This document shows positions 23,350-34,194 of a stretch of DNA of 64,000 bases, piece after piece. Location of the stretch: NCBI GenBank assembly GCA_003508835.1, contig PUFA01000225.1:1798001-1862000 (forward strand), written 5' to 3'. The DNA comes from Eonycteris spelaea (taxonomy: Eukaryota; Chordata; Mammalia; Chiroptera; Pteropodidae). The notes beneath the pieces are model-generated. The model was not told where the DNA came from, did no database searches, and saw nothing but the letters and a program-made list of their open reading frames with translations. Both the position numbers and the translations under genes were made by a program. The first letter of the stretch is position 1; every line of letters begins with the position of its first letter.

Positions 23350-23470
23350 CCTGTCTGTAAAATGGAGATACCTGTACCTCTCTTACAGATCATTCTGGGG
23401 GGCATAATATGACAATATACATAAATACAATATACATAAAGTACTCTGTCAGGGTCTGACACACACAAAT
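23350..23470 (+). mobile_element. MIR SINE tail fragment
   Basis: 'cctgtctgtaaaatggagat', 'cctgtacctctcttacagat' and 'cataaagtactctgtcag' match the MIR 3' half. It contains a local duplication of 'caatatacataaa' (about 23414-23440). Confidence 0.6.
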
Positions 23471-23504
23471 GTTGGTTGTTACTAGCTATTATTTAGGTAG
23501 ACCA

Positions 23505-23615
23505 CAAATTTTCTAGGAGCAGATACCAACACGTCATAGGTGAATTCCCACATTTAGCAGAGTACCTGGCACAAAGTCGGTATTTTAAAAAATAAAAATG
23601 AAAATGTTTGTTAGA
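23505..23615 (+). mobile_element. L2-like LINE 3' scrap
   Basis: 'tagcagagtacctggcacaa' and 'gtcggtattttaaaaaataa' match a decayed L2 terminus. Confidence 0.45.
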
Positions 23616-24034
23616 TCTCTTTGAAGAGGCCATAGGCTCTTTTCCCACTGGTCCCTGTTCTGTATCAAGCTTGCCTTGGGAGTCCCCTCAGGGGACAGTT
23701 ATCCTCACATAACCTTCTCTCTTCCCACTCAGAAGAACTGAAATAAAATCAAACGGTAAATGCTCTAAGAAAGAGAAGTCTCTGCATACCACCTGCCAGG
23801 TCTTGCCAGGCCTTTCAAAAGACTTGCCCCTCCCCCTGCCTCCTGGGTGGTGCTCAGAAATCTGAAGAATAATGAACCCAGGAGAGGGGATTCCAACTGG
23901 TGGCAATTAGCACTCTTCCAGCTGGGAAGAGGTTTCCTCCAAGATGCCCAATTCTGCAGATTCCCCTGCCCTCCTCCAGAGAACACCAACTGCTACTGCA
24001 CCCCATGGGAGGACCCCAAGATCAAAAAGAAGAA

Positions 24035-24172
24035 CTCGATCATCTATCTATGAAACAAAACTGGCCAAGTGTTGACAACTGTCGAAGCTGGGTGATGGGA
24101 ACATAGGGATTCGTGTCACTATTCTTTACGCTTCTGCATATTTTGAAAAACCAAATAAAACATTAATTAATA
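24035..24172 (+). mobile_element. L1 3' end fragment (alternative L1M 3' UTR type)
   Basis: 'actggccaagtgttgacaac', 'tgtcgaagctgggtgatggg' and 'aaaaccaaataaaacattaa' match a known L1M 3' terminus distinct from the other L1 ends in this window. Confidence 0.75.
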
Positions 24173-24344
24173 ATTCCATATTTTACCAGAACCAGGGTAA
24201 AGAAGACCAAAGGGTATTCTTTACAAATCAGTAGGGGAAACTCCAAGCCTGGATTTCCATTTTAAAAGAAAAGGTCCAGGAAATTTCTCTGGCTCCTTTG
24301 CACTTGAAGGACCAGGGAGGGAGTTAGGTGGTGTATACAAGGAA

Positions 24345-24535
24345 TGGTGGCCTCTGTGAGCTTGGGCAAGTAACTTAACCTCTCTGAGCCTCTCCTCAGC
24401 GTCCTTACCCTTAAAACTCAAGTTTTGTCCCTGCCTCACAAGGCTGCCTATAAGCAGAGGTGAAGCTTGCAGTGCTGTGATAGCCCTTGAAGAGTACCTA
24501 GCACATAGCAGGTGCCTGATAAAAGTCAGTTTCTC
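24345..24535 (+). mobile_element. MIR SINE
   Basis: 'gagcttgggcaagtaactta', 'acctctctgagcctctcctc' and 'gagtacctagcacatagcag' are clear MIR landmarks. Confidence 0.85.
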
Positions 24536-24879
24536 TTCTTTCCTTCATGAAGCGAAGATGTTCTGTTGTATTCTTGTATGAAGAAGTTTAATGGAATCAA
24601 ACTCCAGAACTGGTGGCCAAGAGGAACTAAGATACATTGAAAAGAAAGCTCATGAGAAAGGAACTCAAAAGTCCATTGCCTGGGAAACCCAAGTCCCCAA
24701 TACTAATCAAAGACAGAAGGGTTTGGAGATACCATTTGCCACAGGCACCAAATGAGGGGAGACAGGGTCGCAGGCTAGGGGAGAGGAAAACATACCACCC
24801 CAGGCCTGGGCAGCAGGAGGTTTAAACAGGAGGCTTTGCAAGGAAAGGCTGCTGAGCATTGAAACACCATAATGCCTCC

Positions 24880-25362
24880 AAGACATATTTGTACACAAAT
24901 GTTCATAATAGCAGCATTGTTTATAGTAGCCAAAAGGTAGAACCGACCCAGATGTCCATGGACAGATGAATGAATAAACAAAATGTGGTATACCTATGAA
25001 TGAAATACTATCCAGCTTTAAGAAGAATGGAATTCTGACACATGCTACACTATGGATGAGCCTGGAAGACACATATGAAGTGAAACAAGCCAGACACACA
25101 AACACTGTATGAGTCTACATACGAGATTCCCAAAATAGTCAAGTTCATAGAGACAGAAGGTAGAATGGAGGTCACCAGGGACTGGGGGAGGGGGCAGAGT
25201 TTCAGTTGAGGAGAATGGAAGTTCTGGAGATGGACAGTGGTGATGGTTGACAATAATGTGAATATATTTAACATCAGAGAACTGGACACTAAAAAATGGT
25301 TAAAATCATCAATTTTATATTGTGTATATTTTACCACAATGAAATAATAATAGTAGAAAAGA
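24880..25362 (+). mobile_element. L1 3' end fragment
   Basis: ORF2 end ('catttgtacacaaatgttca', 'ccagatgtccatggacagat') followed by 3' UTR ('gttcatagagacagaaggta', 'aaaaaatggttaaaatcatc', 'gtgtatattttaccacaatg'). Confidence 0.92.
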
Positions 25363-25364
25363 AA

Positions 25365-26225
25365 AAAATAGCATTAACGACAATGTCTTGGTTTTAGCTG
25401 GTATCTGTTTTTCCTAAGAGCTGAAAGCACTCTTAAAATATGACCACTTACAGAAATGGGTCATCTGGATCCCAGAAAGGTTAGGCAAAGTACAGCAAAT
25501 CCTCAGCACTGTGTCTGTCTCAAACAGGCTGCCTCCTAGGATCAGTCCTGTCTGCTGCCCTCTGACTGCCCAGGCAGAGGAGAAGCTGCAGCCCTGGCCA
25601 CAAGCAGAGGAGTGTGGTATTGATCCATGGGTCAGCAGAACAGGGCGACCAGCAAGCCAAGCTCTCTGCTCTTTGTCCTCCAGCACCCCATGCTAGGCAA
25701 GGCACACACCTTACTGCCAGACCCCACAGGCTGGACCCGACCACACAGTGTGAGGAGTTGGCCAGGTCCCTCTGGCATCCCACCTGGAGCTGTCCTCTGA
25801 AGGCTGTCGTTGCCTCCCTGCCCCTCAATTCACTCAAAAGAACCCAGAACTCCAGGTTAAACCTTCCCCAGGAAAGCAGCTTTCACGCCCACCTCCATGC
25901 AAAGAATGGCAAGGACCGTGGACAATGGTGACGAAGCCTGCAGCAGGAGAGGACATCCCAGCTGCCTCTCCATGCCCACGTTGCCTAGGGCTCGCCTCCA
26001 GGAGCCCCACATCCATTTCCTGATTGACAGTCATTCTCCAGTCTTGAGTTCCTCAGCCATAGGCCCAAACTCCCTCCAATCTCCTCTCTACTATTTCCCT
26101 CTCACTGCTGAGCCATAGGGCAGGGAGGGGTCATCTTCCTGCTGCAGACCATGCCCGCAAACCAGAGAGGGGCTGAAGGGCTCAGAGGAGGATGGAGAGG
26201 GTGCAGAGACCAGATGCGTGTGTCT
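25365..26225. other. Single-copy stretch, no gene recognised
   Basis: GC-richer non-coding DNA. Opposed open frames at 25614-25931 (+) and 25520-25837 (-) overlap and neither has a recognisable domain. Confidence 0.35.
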
Positions 26226-26234
26226 CAGATAACT

Positions 26235-26556
26235 CTTATTCTTCCCTGAAGCTTAGCAAACTCCAGAAGTGACACAAAGAAACCATACTGCAGACAGGGA
26301 TATCTAGAACAGGCAAGACCCACAAGGGCAGAAGCTGCTCAATGGTTGCCTGGGGCCAGGAGGAGGGGGCGAGATGGACTGCAAATAGGATGAGGGAATT
26401 TTCAGGGGTGATGAAACAGTCTGCATCTTGATTGGAATGGGGGTACATGGGTATATACATTTGTCAAAACTCAAATGACTACACCCTTAAAATGAGTACC
26501 TTTTATTGAATATAAATTATATCTCAATACAGTTGATTTTAAAAGTTAAAAAAAAA
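26235..26556 (+). mobile_element. L1 3' UTR fragment
   Basis: 'tcaatggttgcctggggcca', 'gaaacagtctgcatcttgat', 'acttgtcaaaact'-like text at about 26460 and 'ttattgaatataaattatat' followed by 'ctcaatacagttg' match an L1M 3' UTR, ending in an A tract. Confidence 0.85.
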
Positions 26557-26559
26557 ACC

Positions 26560-27495
26560 AACAAACAACAAACCTAAGAGGTTGGGTAAGAGAGTCACAT
26601 GTTTTAGTAGTAATTTAGGAGGTAGATGTTAAAGGCTCAGGAAGGGTGACACACATCCCAAAAGACTGTATTTACCCTGTGATTGTAGGCTGAGTCGAAG
26701 GAGCCTGCAGGCCCCTCCTGCCGCTACTTCCCCCACCAACCTCAGAATTTCAGAGTCAGGCAAACAAAGACCCCATCAGACCTCTCCTGATGGAAGTCAG
26801 AGCTCCAAATGCTCCCTCAGAACTAGCTAATAACATCTTGTCTTGGCTGGGGATTTGTGGAGGCTGGTACCTACCACTGGCTCTTGGTGTGTGCTTAGGC
26901 CCATTACCCTGTCACTTCTGTCCCCTTCAACAAAGAACCACCAGCAGGGGAGCGGAGGGCCGTGGGGCCATGGGAAGGGGGGCTCTCAGAGGAGCCCAGA
27001 GCCTGGAGACCGGAGCAGTTATTTCTATGGGTTGTACAGGTTTCCAGCCCGTAGGCCTCCTGGACAATCTGCAAAAATTTTGCAGGATGCTCCCTCACAG
27101 CTTGTTTTCAGGGAGAAGTACCCTGACTTTCTGATACTGTATTACTCAGGGCTTCCGGATTCCTTATTCTGGTTTCTTTTCTCCTTCTTCCAGCAAAATA
27201 TAATCTAGTCTCAGGCACATTTGACTTCTGGGAAGCTGCCAGCTTCAGCAGTGTCACTACATTCCTGGTCTAACCTGGAGGAAGATGAAGAGTGGTGAAG
27301 GCTGGGGTCCCCCACTTCCCTCCAGAGAGGCCCACAACCGAGGGATGAAGAGTCACCAAGAAGGGACCCGAATGGGACGCTTGAATTTGCTCGGAGTCAG
27401 AAATCCAGCTCCAGGTAGCCAAAATTCAGGTGTGTCTGTGTTAACCTCCCTTCTCCAGCCCACCTTCTCCTACAGGCTGCATGATTCTAGAGGAA
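26560..27495. other. Single-copy stretch, no gene recognised
   Basis: No repeat or gene recognised. Open frames 26790-27134 and 26843-27208 are both plus strand, overlapping in different phases, without protein features. Confidence 0.35.
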
Positions 27496-27499
27496 ATAG

Positions 27500-27662
27500 A
27501 AATACCCATACTTATATCCTGACTCTTAATCACTGTGTGACCTTAGGCAAGTCACTTACCCTGTTTCCCCTTCTACAGACAGAATGGGGATTGTGGAATC
27601 TGCCTCATCAGGTTATCGAAGGGACTGAACGAGGACATATACCTAAAGCACAGGGCAGACAC
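27500..27662 (+). mobile_element. MIR SINE
   Basis: 'cactgtgtgaccttaggcaa', 'gtcacttaccctgtttcccc' and 'tctacagacagaatgggg' match MIR. The open frame 27285-27875 reads straight through it, which argues against that frame being coding. Confidence 0.8.
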
Positions 27663-27664
27663 TG

Positions 27665-28550
27665 GGGGCAGCCAAAAAGCACATACCCCTCTCCTCTACC
27701 CAACCTCCTCATGCTGACCCGGCCCGGTCTAAAGCAAAGTGGGGAGAAGTTACCTCTCCTTTTCAAAAGTGATTCTATATGTGGGCTGCCTTCATCACCA
27801 GGCCCTCCTTTTAGTTTCCTATGCCAGAAGGAGAATATTCTGTGTTCACAAAGAAATAGAAATGTGGGCCTTTAAGTATTTCTAAATGTCAGCAGATGTT
27901 TGCTTTAGGCATGCAACGTGTCCTGGAATTTCTGAGAAGTATGAGCTGGATGGTGCACAGACCAGGGACACGGCAAGGGAGAAGCGAGGTGGCGGAGAAA
28001 GGGAAGGACCCGGGGCAGATGCAATCAGGACTGGAGCCCAGGCGGGGAGATGGGGGCGGGGCGGGATGGTGGGTGGAGAGTGCAAGAGCTGGAAGAAGGG
28101 CCCTGGAGAGCCAGTCACAGGACAGAGAGGGGGCAGGACAAAGCCATGATTCCATTCCCAGGCACCCAAACAACTGGACACCAGCTGAACTATGAGGAAG
28201 ACGCACAAGGTCAGAAATGAGGCATAAACTGGAAGAGGACTCCCACCTCCAGAGATTAGAAGTAAATGGGGCCGAAGGCAGCCCCGGGAGCAAAGACCTG
28301 GACCTCGGGCATCTCCCTAGCCTGGCTCCTACAGCTAAGAGGGGTGGCAGCAGGAAGCAGCCAGGGGACTGCTGGGTGTTTAACCTGAGCCCAGGCGAGC
28401 AACAGGAGAGACAGCACTAGAGGCACCAGGCACACGCAGGCCTGGGTGGCAGCACAGGACAGGCTGGGGCTGGGCAGGAGAGAGACCGAAGCGGCCACAT
28501 GGCCCTGGACAGAGGGATCTTCCTCTCTCCTGCCTGTGCTAAAAGATTTC
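27665..28550. other. GC-richer single-copy stretch
   Basis: Purine-rich with a few CpGs (27960-28080) but too small and CpG-poor for a CpG island. Open frames exist on both strands over 27882-28293, so none is favoured. Confidence 0.35.
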
Positions 28551-28554
28551 ACGG

Positions 28555-28690
28555 ATGAGTTCACTTATCTTCACAAAGTCCAAGAGGCAAGCACTATTAA
28601 TATCACAGCTGACAGACGAGGAAACCGGGAGTCACCCTGCCAAGGGTGGAATGGGGATGGGAACCCAGGCAGCCCGACTCCACATACCCA
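28555..28690 (-). mobile_element. MIR SINE fragment, reverse orientation
   Basis: 'ttcacttatcttcacaaagt', 'cacagctgacagacgaggaa' and 'gggaacccaggcagcccgac' follow reverse-complement MIR. Confidence 0.65.
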
Positions 28691-28772
28691 CCCACGTGTC
28701 TGGCACTCCACCACTCCTCTCGGGTGCTGGCTGCACCCACCTGTCACTGCAGGAAGTCCAGGGAGAGAGGAC

Positions 28773-28892
28773 AGACACACACACACATGCACACACGCAC
28801 ACATGCACACACATGCACACACACACTCACACCCGCACGCACACGTGCACATACACTCATGCACGTGCACACGCACACACACACTCACGCAC
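28773..28892. repeat. Imperfect CA/CG-containing microsatellite
   Basis: About 120 bp of CA dinucleotides with TG, CG and CTC interruptions ('acacacatgcacacacgcac'). Nearly strict purine-pyrimidine alternation gives Z-DNA potential. Overlapping open frames in all phases here are artefacts of the repeat. Confidence 0.95.
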
Positions 28893-28894
28893 TC

Positions 28895-29295
28895 TGCCCC
28901 TAGCACACTTTTCCCTGAGGCCGAGGACGCCTGGGGGAACAGGTCACATCTGACTGGAAGGCGGAAACGGAAGCTCCATTAACCCACAGCCGCCCCAGAG
29001 CTCCCACACCGGTTTCCCTGCGCCGTTCTCTTCGGGCCTGGGAAGTTCTCCGGCCTCCCTGGCCTTTTCCCACATCCCAAATCCCAGCGGGGCACTTGGT
29101 GCGCCCAGAAGCTGCTGGCGGGTACTCCCTGTGTTACTGGTCATCCATGCCGAGTCCAGCTGGCAGGGAGGCCCGTCCTGAAGAGCTAGATGCTTCTCAA
29201 AAATCTCTAAGGAAGAAGGGCCTGCTCACTGCTGGGCAGTCTTTCCTTGCATCTGACCTCAGTCCTTGTGGCCACCAGCACAACGCATGTTGGAG
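28895..29295. other. Single-copy stretch, locally GC-rich
   Basis: The stretch 28960-29060 has several CpGs (for example 'ctgcgccgttctcttcgggc') but is too short to call a CpG island. No exon recognised. Confidence 0.3.
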
Positions 29296-29299
29296 GCAA

Positions 29300-29480
29300 C
29301 ATGACATAAGAGAGTGGCCCCTGGGCTGGGTGGACACCTGGCTCAGTCACTGACACGGTGACATGGGGCAGCACTCGTGGCTTGTCTGAGTCTCGGTTTT
29401 ATGAATGCCATAAGGCGGATAGCATAAGTTGTCGGGAGGTTTCCGTGAGAGGAGCAACATCAAGTGCTCAGAGTGGTGCC
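29300..29480 (+). mobile_element. Decayed MIR SINE
   Basis: 'gacacctggctcagtcactg', 'cttgtctgagtctcggtttt' and 'atcaagtgctcagagtg' follow MIR in order but are poorly conserved. Confidence 0.5.
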
Positions 29481-29484
29481 AATC

Positions 29485-31845
29485 CCAGACCAGTGAACAG
29501 GTGCCAGGGGCAGGGCTGCGACGGTGTTCCCATTACTGGGGAAGGCCCGCCTTGCTGATTCCTCCTGGCACACCGTGAGTACACAGCTTCAGAGAAGGGC
29601 GTGCCCACTGCGTGACTCAGCCCGCCTGCCCTGTGAGGAAGGCCCTTGTCGCTGTAGCTGGACCTTCCAAGAACCTCCCACAGCAACTGACAACCATGAG
29701 ACATAGCTGGCAGGACACCCCGAAAAGCCTGGTGGAGGACGCTGGGTCGTTCCTCCAGGCCAGGCGCCCAGCGGGGCGGAGCATGGCTGTGTTGACCGCA
29801 CACACCTCCGCTCCCACCCCCAGCTATTTCACCAGCTCTCACACCTTCCGAGCAGAAGAGCATCCAGCCCAGCACATACGTCACAGACACAGCGCTCCCA
29901 GGAGCACGCAGATGCGTCTAAGAATAGTTACTGCTTCTTCAGAAGCAAGTGTCCACAGCGTCTACAGGCACGGAGGGCCCAAGAAGGGGCTGCAGAGCCC
30001 CCTCCGCACCCCACAGCTGAGGCCAGGCCAAGGCAGGCGTTGCTGAGGATGCTTGTGCTCAAGGAAGCTTCCCTGCTTGCTCTAGGCACAGGGGTGTGGG
30101 AGCAGCCTGCACAGCTCTGAGTCCTGACACTCTGCCCTGGATGGGGCAGAGGAGCAGGGGAGCTGCCTCTGGGACGTTGTTCCCTTCCGGAGCGAGCCAG
30201 GGATGCAATGTTCTTCCAATAACCTAGAATCAGCCCATTTTGGCTCTAATGCAGCCTCAAGCTTTCCTGGGTTAAGTAGGGTAACTCAATCTTCAATCCA
30301 AACAAAAATTTAAAGTCACTTGGTCTAAATGCCTGCCACTGGGAGCCCTACACCCATGAGGAAGGAGGAACAGACAGTCCCCGCCACTGGCCTCCTTTTC
30401 CCTCCCAACTCACGTTTAACTGGCATACATCTTAGAGGGTAGCTCTGGGCCATTTGCAAAGGTCAAAGGGAGCACTATGAGCTCCTAATGGAGCCAGGTG
30501 ACCCAGGCCTGCCTGGGCCTTGGCTTTCTCCTTGTTTTGGTTCACTACTGACAGAAAACCAAGACTCCCCTGAACCAGTACATGCTCTCCATCTCTAGAA
30601 GTCTAGACAGCAAAATGGTCTATTCGTACTTCATCCCAACCAGTAGCTCTAAGTTCCTGGCCCAAGATGCAGAGATGCCAAGACTGAGTGAGACGGGCTG
30701 GGCTGGAGGGAGAGGGCTGGTTTGGGATGGTGGAGAGCAGAGCAAAGGGTTAAAGGAGAGAAAGGAAGGGGCTGAGCGTTAAGTCACAGAGTTAATGCAG
30801 ACTTTGCAATTAGATACACAGTCCCGAATTCTCCCTCTGCCAAAATGCTCTTCAGCATCCCATTTTCCCAGACACCTTCATTCCTTAGAACAAAGGTTCT
30901 CTGCTCACCCACACCAGGAATTGGGATCCTTGTCCCTTGTCTCTTTTTCTCTTAAAGTTTAGCTCATTCATTATAATCACTTCTCTCCCTTCCAGCCTGC
31001 TCACTTCATACTGCAGATCCTAACACAAAACTGGTCCAGTCCTTGGCTAGGAAGCTTCTTGCAGACCTTGTGCACAAACACAATACCAGCATCATCAGGA
31101 AACTCCACAATCTAACACATGCCACTTTAGAAGGTTTGAAAGCCAAAGCAGAAGGACTCACCGGAAGGAGGAATGGCGTGGGAACGAGAGGCTAAGAAAC
31201 AGGGTAGAGCTGACTGTCGTCCTTCCCTTCTGAAGGAGACGTGGCTCAGTTCATCTGGTGTCTTCTCAGTCTCCCTCCATGGGGACAAGTAGGGATGGAA
31301 AGCGAGGCTTTCTCAGACCTCAGGCCATCCAGGAGGCAGATGTAGGCCTGAGCTAAACCCCAGCTACATCCTCCCTCTGGATGCTGGTCTCAGAGCAAAC
31401 ACAGCAGCCCTGCCCGGGGTGGAATCAAAACAGTCCCTGGTCTCCCGGCTCCTCACCACGCCCACCTGCCACCTCCCCGAGCCCCCTCCACGGCATAAAC
31501 AGGGCTTTATTATCTCAAGCCCACCACGTCCTCTGAGAGTGCCGTGAATGGAACTCCACACAATATACTTGTTTATTAATAACCACTCACCACCCCCAAC
31601 CCTCGGCTTGCGCACTCTCTCACCACTGGGTCCCCCTCATACATAATGGAGGAGTTGTGTGGCCCATGACACAAGCCAGGCTGTGCTGCTCAGGCTCTAA
31701 GGGGATAGATGAAGAGAGGTACCAGGCCGGGCCAGGCTCTTAAGATTCAGAGACGTAATGTTTTGTGGGGGAGCACAGTGTGACATGGGTAGTACCGGCC
31801 CTCCCCCACATACATACCCTACATGAACCCAAGCCAAGGATGGCA
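29485..31845. other. Long single-copy stretch, no gene recognised
   Basis: About 2.4 kb without a recognised repeat. Opposed open frames at 29468-29890 (-) and 29612-30046 (+) overlap almost fully and neither resembles a known protein. Confidence 0.35.
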
Positions 31846-31849
31846 GCGG

Positions 31850-31950
31850 GCCATTAACATTTACTCAACACCCACCCTGCCCGTCCAAGGCCATGTGCTG
31901 GCCCTGCTCTCCACAACTTCAAATTCAGCCCTCTGGTCCACTTCTGCTCT
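31850..31950 (-). mobile_element. Possible L2 terminal scrap, reverse orientation
   Basis: 'taacatttactcaacaccca' and 'ccatgtgctggccctgctct' weakly resemble reverse-complement L2 3' end. Confidence 0.3.
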
Positions 31951-32227
31951 AGGGCCTTGGTATTCGTCCAATGGACAGCCCATCACAGGTTTGATTACAG
32001 CCACAAGTGTGGCCCTCACCGCCCTCCAACACTCCACGTCTTCTTTAGGCTACATACTTCCGGCCCCTTCAGCTGCCCCTCATAAAACTACTTCCATTCC
32101 CTGCACCGTCCTGTTTCCTCTGCAGCAGCCAGACTTCAGTGGGTCAGGCTTCAGCCCTCCTCTCCTGCTGGTGACAGTGTACCTTGATAACGTCCCCCTG
32201 GAGGTAAGTTTGGAAATAAATTGAAAA

Positions 32228-32425
32228 GTCTTAAAACATTTATGCCCTTTGTTCCATAAATTTCACTTCTGGGAGTTAGATGTGAAGTAAATAATCAAGG
32301 ATAATTAGAATACCAAAGTCACACGAATGTTCCTCAGAATATTGTTTACAACAGTGCAAATTAGAAACAACCTAAACGGCCATCACTAGGGGAAATGATT
32401 AACTATGGCATGTACATGGTTTGGC
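32228..32425 (+). mobile_element. L1 3' fragment, first half (split by a MIR)
   Basis: 'tgttccataaatttcacttc', 'tgggagttagatgtgaagta' and 'aacggccatcactaggggaa' match an older L1M ORF2 end. The sequence resumes at about 32665 after a MIR. Confidence 0.8.
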
Positions 32426-32429
32426 AGGC

Positions 32430-32655
32430 AGGAGAGTATGGAAATAAGGGCTCTAGGGCCCCAAGACCCGGGTTCAAAATTTGGCTCTGCCATTTATTGC
32501 TTTGTTACCTTGGGCAAGTTACTCAGCCTCGCTGTGCTTCACTCTCTTTATTTGTATAATTAGGATATTAAGAGTATCAATCTCAAGTTAAAAAGAATCA
32601 ATGAATGATAGTACCTGACACATATGACAAATGCTGAGAAAAAAAATCTTCCACT
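32430..32655 (+). mobile_element. MIR SINE inserted into an L1
   Basis: A full-length-looking MIR: 'gagtatggaaataagggctc', 'cccgggttcaaaatttggct', 'ctgccatttattgctttgtt', 'accttgggcaagttactcag', then a decayed tail with 'tagtacctgacacatatgac'. L1 sequence continues on both sides. Confidence 0.85.
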
Positions 32656-32664
32656 CTTACTGTC

Positions 32665-32880
32665 ATCAACAGTGAAGTAGTATGTAGTTATTAGAGTGAT
32701 GAAATAATGCATACGAATATTTCAGTAATATGAAAAACTATTAAGTGAAAAAAGCAGATTACAAAAAAGAGGATAAGAATGGCAATCTTTGGATAATTTG
32801 CATTCTCTCCTTTGTGCTTATTTATATTTTCTAAATTCTTTGCAAAAAACATAAATTACTTTTGCTAATAAGAAAAAGCA
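32665..32880 (+). mobile_element. L1 3' fragment, second half
   Basis: 'gtagtatgtagttattagag', 'ctattaagtgaaaaaagcag' and 'tatattttctaaattctttg' continue the L1M 3' UTR to an A-rich end. Confidence 0.8.
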
Positions 32881-32884
32881 TGTG

Positions 32885-34190
32885 CAATGCATGGTGCCCA
32901 GAGCGGAACACAACTCTCAGCATGGGCACAGGGTGGCCCTGGCCCTGGTCTGCCCTTCCCCTGAGGAAGCTCATCTTGCTCACCCTTTGGACCAGCACAT
33001 CGCATTCTTGCTTCATACTGAGCTTCAAGTCAACAGCCTAGCTGCCTGGCCCTGGCCCTCTCCAGCCCCACACTTTTTCCCCTGCCCAATCTTCTCCCAG
33101 GGGCTGCTGTGGAGCCATCTCTCTTGCCTGTAATGAGCAATGGGCTGGCAGAGTTTTAGGAGTGTGGGAAGGATAGTTGAGAAAGACACGACCAGAGTGG
33201 GAGGTGCTGGCCCGAAGGTTCAGAGCCAGAACGGAGGGGTACGGCACAGGTGGAGGCAGCGGCGGCCACTTTCCCACATCAGCAGGGTACACAGGGGTTC
33301 ATCCCACGTGGAAGAAGATTACAAGAAAGTAAGATTCTGAGAAAATCAGGCAAGCGTGCAGATTCGGGGGTGCCCAGAGGGTAGCTGCCCCCCACCATCC
33401 ATTGCTTTGGTTCCCTTGGCTCTTCTCCTCATGGAAGTACCATGATGGCCAATCCTTCAGATAACAGTCCCTTTCCCAACCCAGGGAGGCGACCCCAGTG
33501 ACTTTCAAGCAGTGGGCAGAGTGGGCAGCGAGAGGGGCAGAGAATCGTCAGGCCTGAAAGTGGGTCACATTCACAGAATAGAGCCCACATCAGCACAGAA
33601 TGGCTGTAGTAACAGCTGGCATGCCTGTGGGAGCTCCATCGCATCCTAGCAGGCAGCCAGGTGGTGCTCCCCACACCACCCCCACCAGCCGAAGCCCCCT
33701 TCTAAGGGGGTGGGTATGCTATGCCCAGCCGGAACAGATCAGCAGTAAAATGATCTGGAGGACTGTGGACCTTGCCAGAGTGTGGCCAGTGACTGCCTGC
33801 AGGAATCGAGGGGTCAGGGTGGGGCTAGGCGATTCCGAGGGAGGCCCTCCAACCATACTTGTTAACTGTTACCTGCTGTGGCTAAAGGTCCAGGCTCATC
33901 TCTGGGTGCACAAACCTCACTTCCCAGAATGGGAAGCTAATTCTATGACAACAGGAAACTTGCTGTCATGAAGGATTCTGCCTGAAGTTTTTAAGCAGAA
34001 GCTGGGTGAGCCCTGTCGGAGGAGCCAGCACGGATGGGAGGCTGGCTACGAGCAACTCTGAGCCCACCTAGCACTGAGACTCCAGGATCACACAGGCTGG
34101 GAGCAGCCATCGAGAAGCAAGTCACTCAGAAGTGAGCCTGTGAACAGATTGTGAGGCAGGATCCGAGTCTGTGTGAGGCTGTGAATAACC
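32885..34190. other. Single-copy stretch, no gene recognised
   Basis: GC-moderate non-coding DNA with no repeat identified. Open frames at 33429-33674 (-) and 33600-33971 (+) overlap and lack recognisable domains. Confidence 0.35.
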
Positions 34191-34194
34191 AAAA

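Noticed and set aside
27285..27875. 196-codon open frame as a gene
   Set aside because: It reads straight through a MIR SINE and has no recognisable domain.
28446..28982. 178-codon His/Thr-rich open frame as a gene
   Set aside because: The His-Thr run is the CA microsatellite translated, and the upstream part is a reverse MIR.
27950..29060. CpG island or promoter
   Set aside because: CpGs are scattered and limited to two short patches; most CpGs appear decayed to TG/CA.
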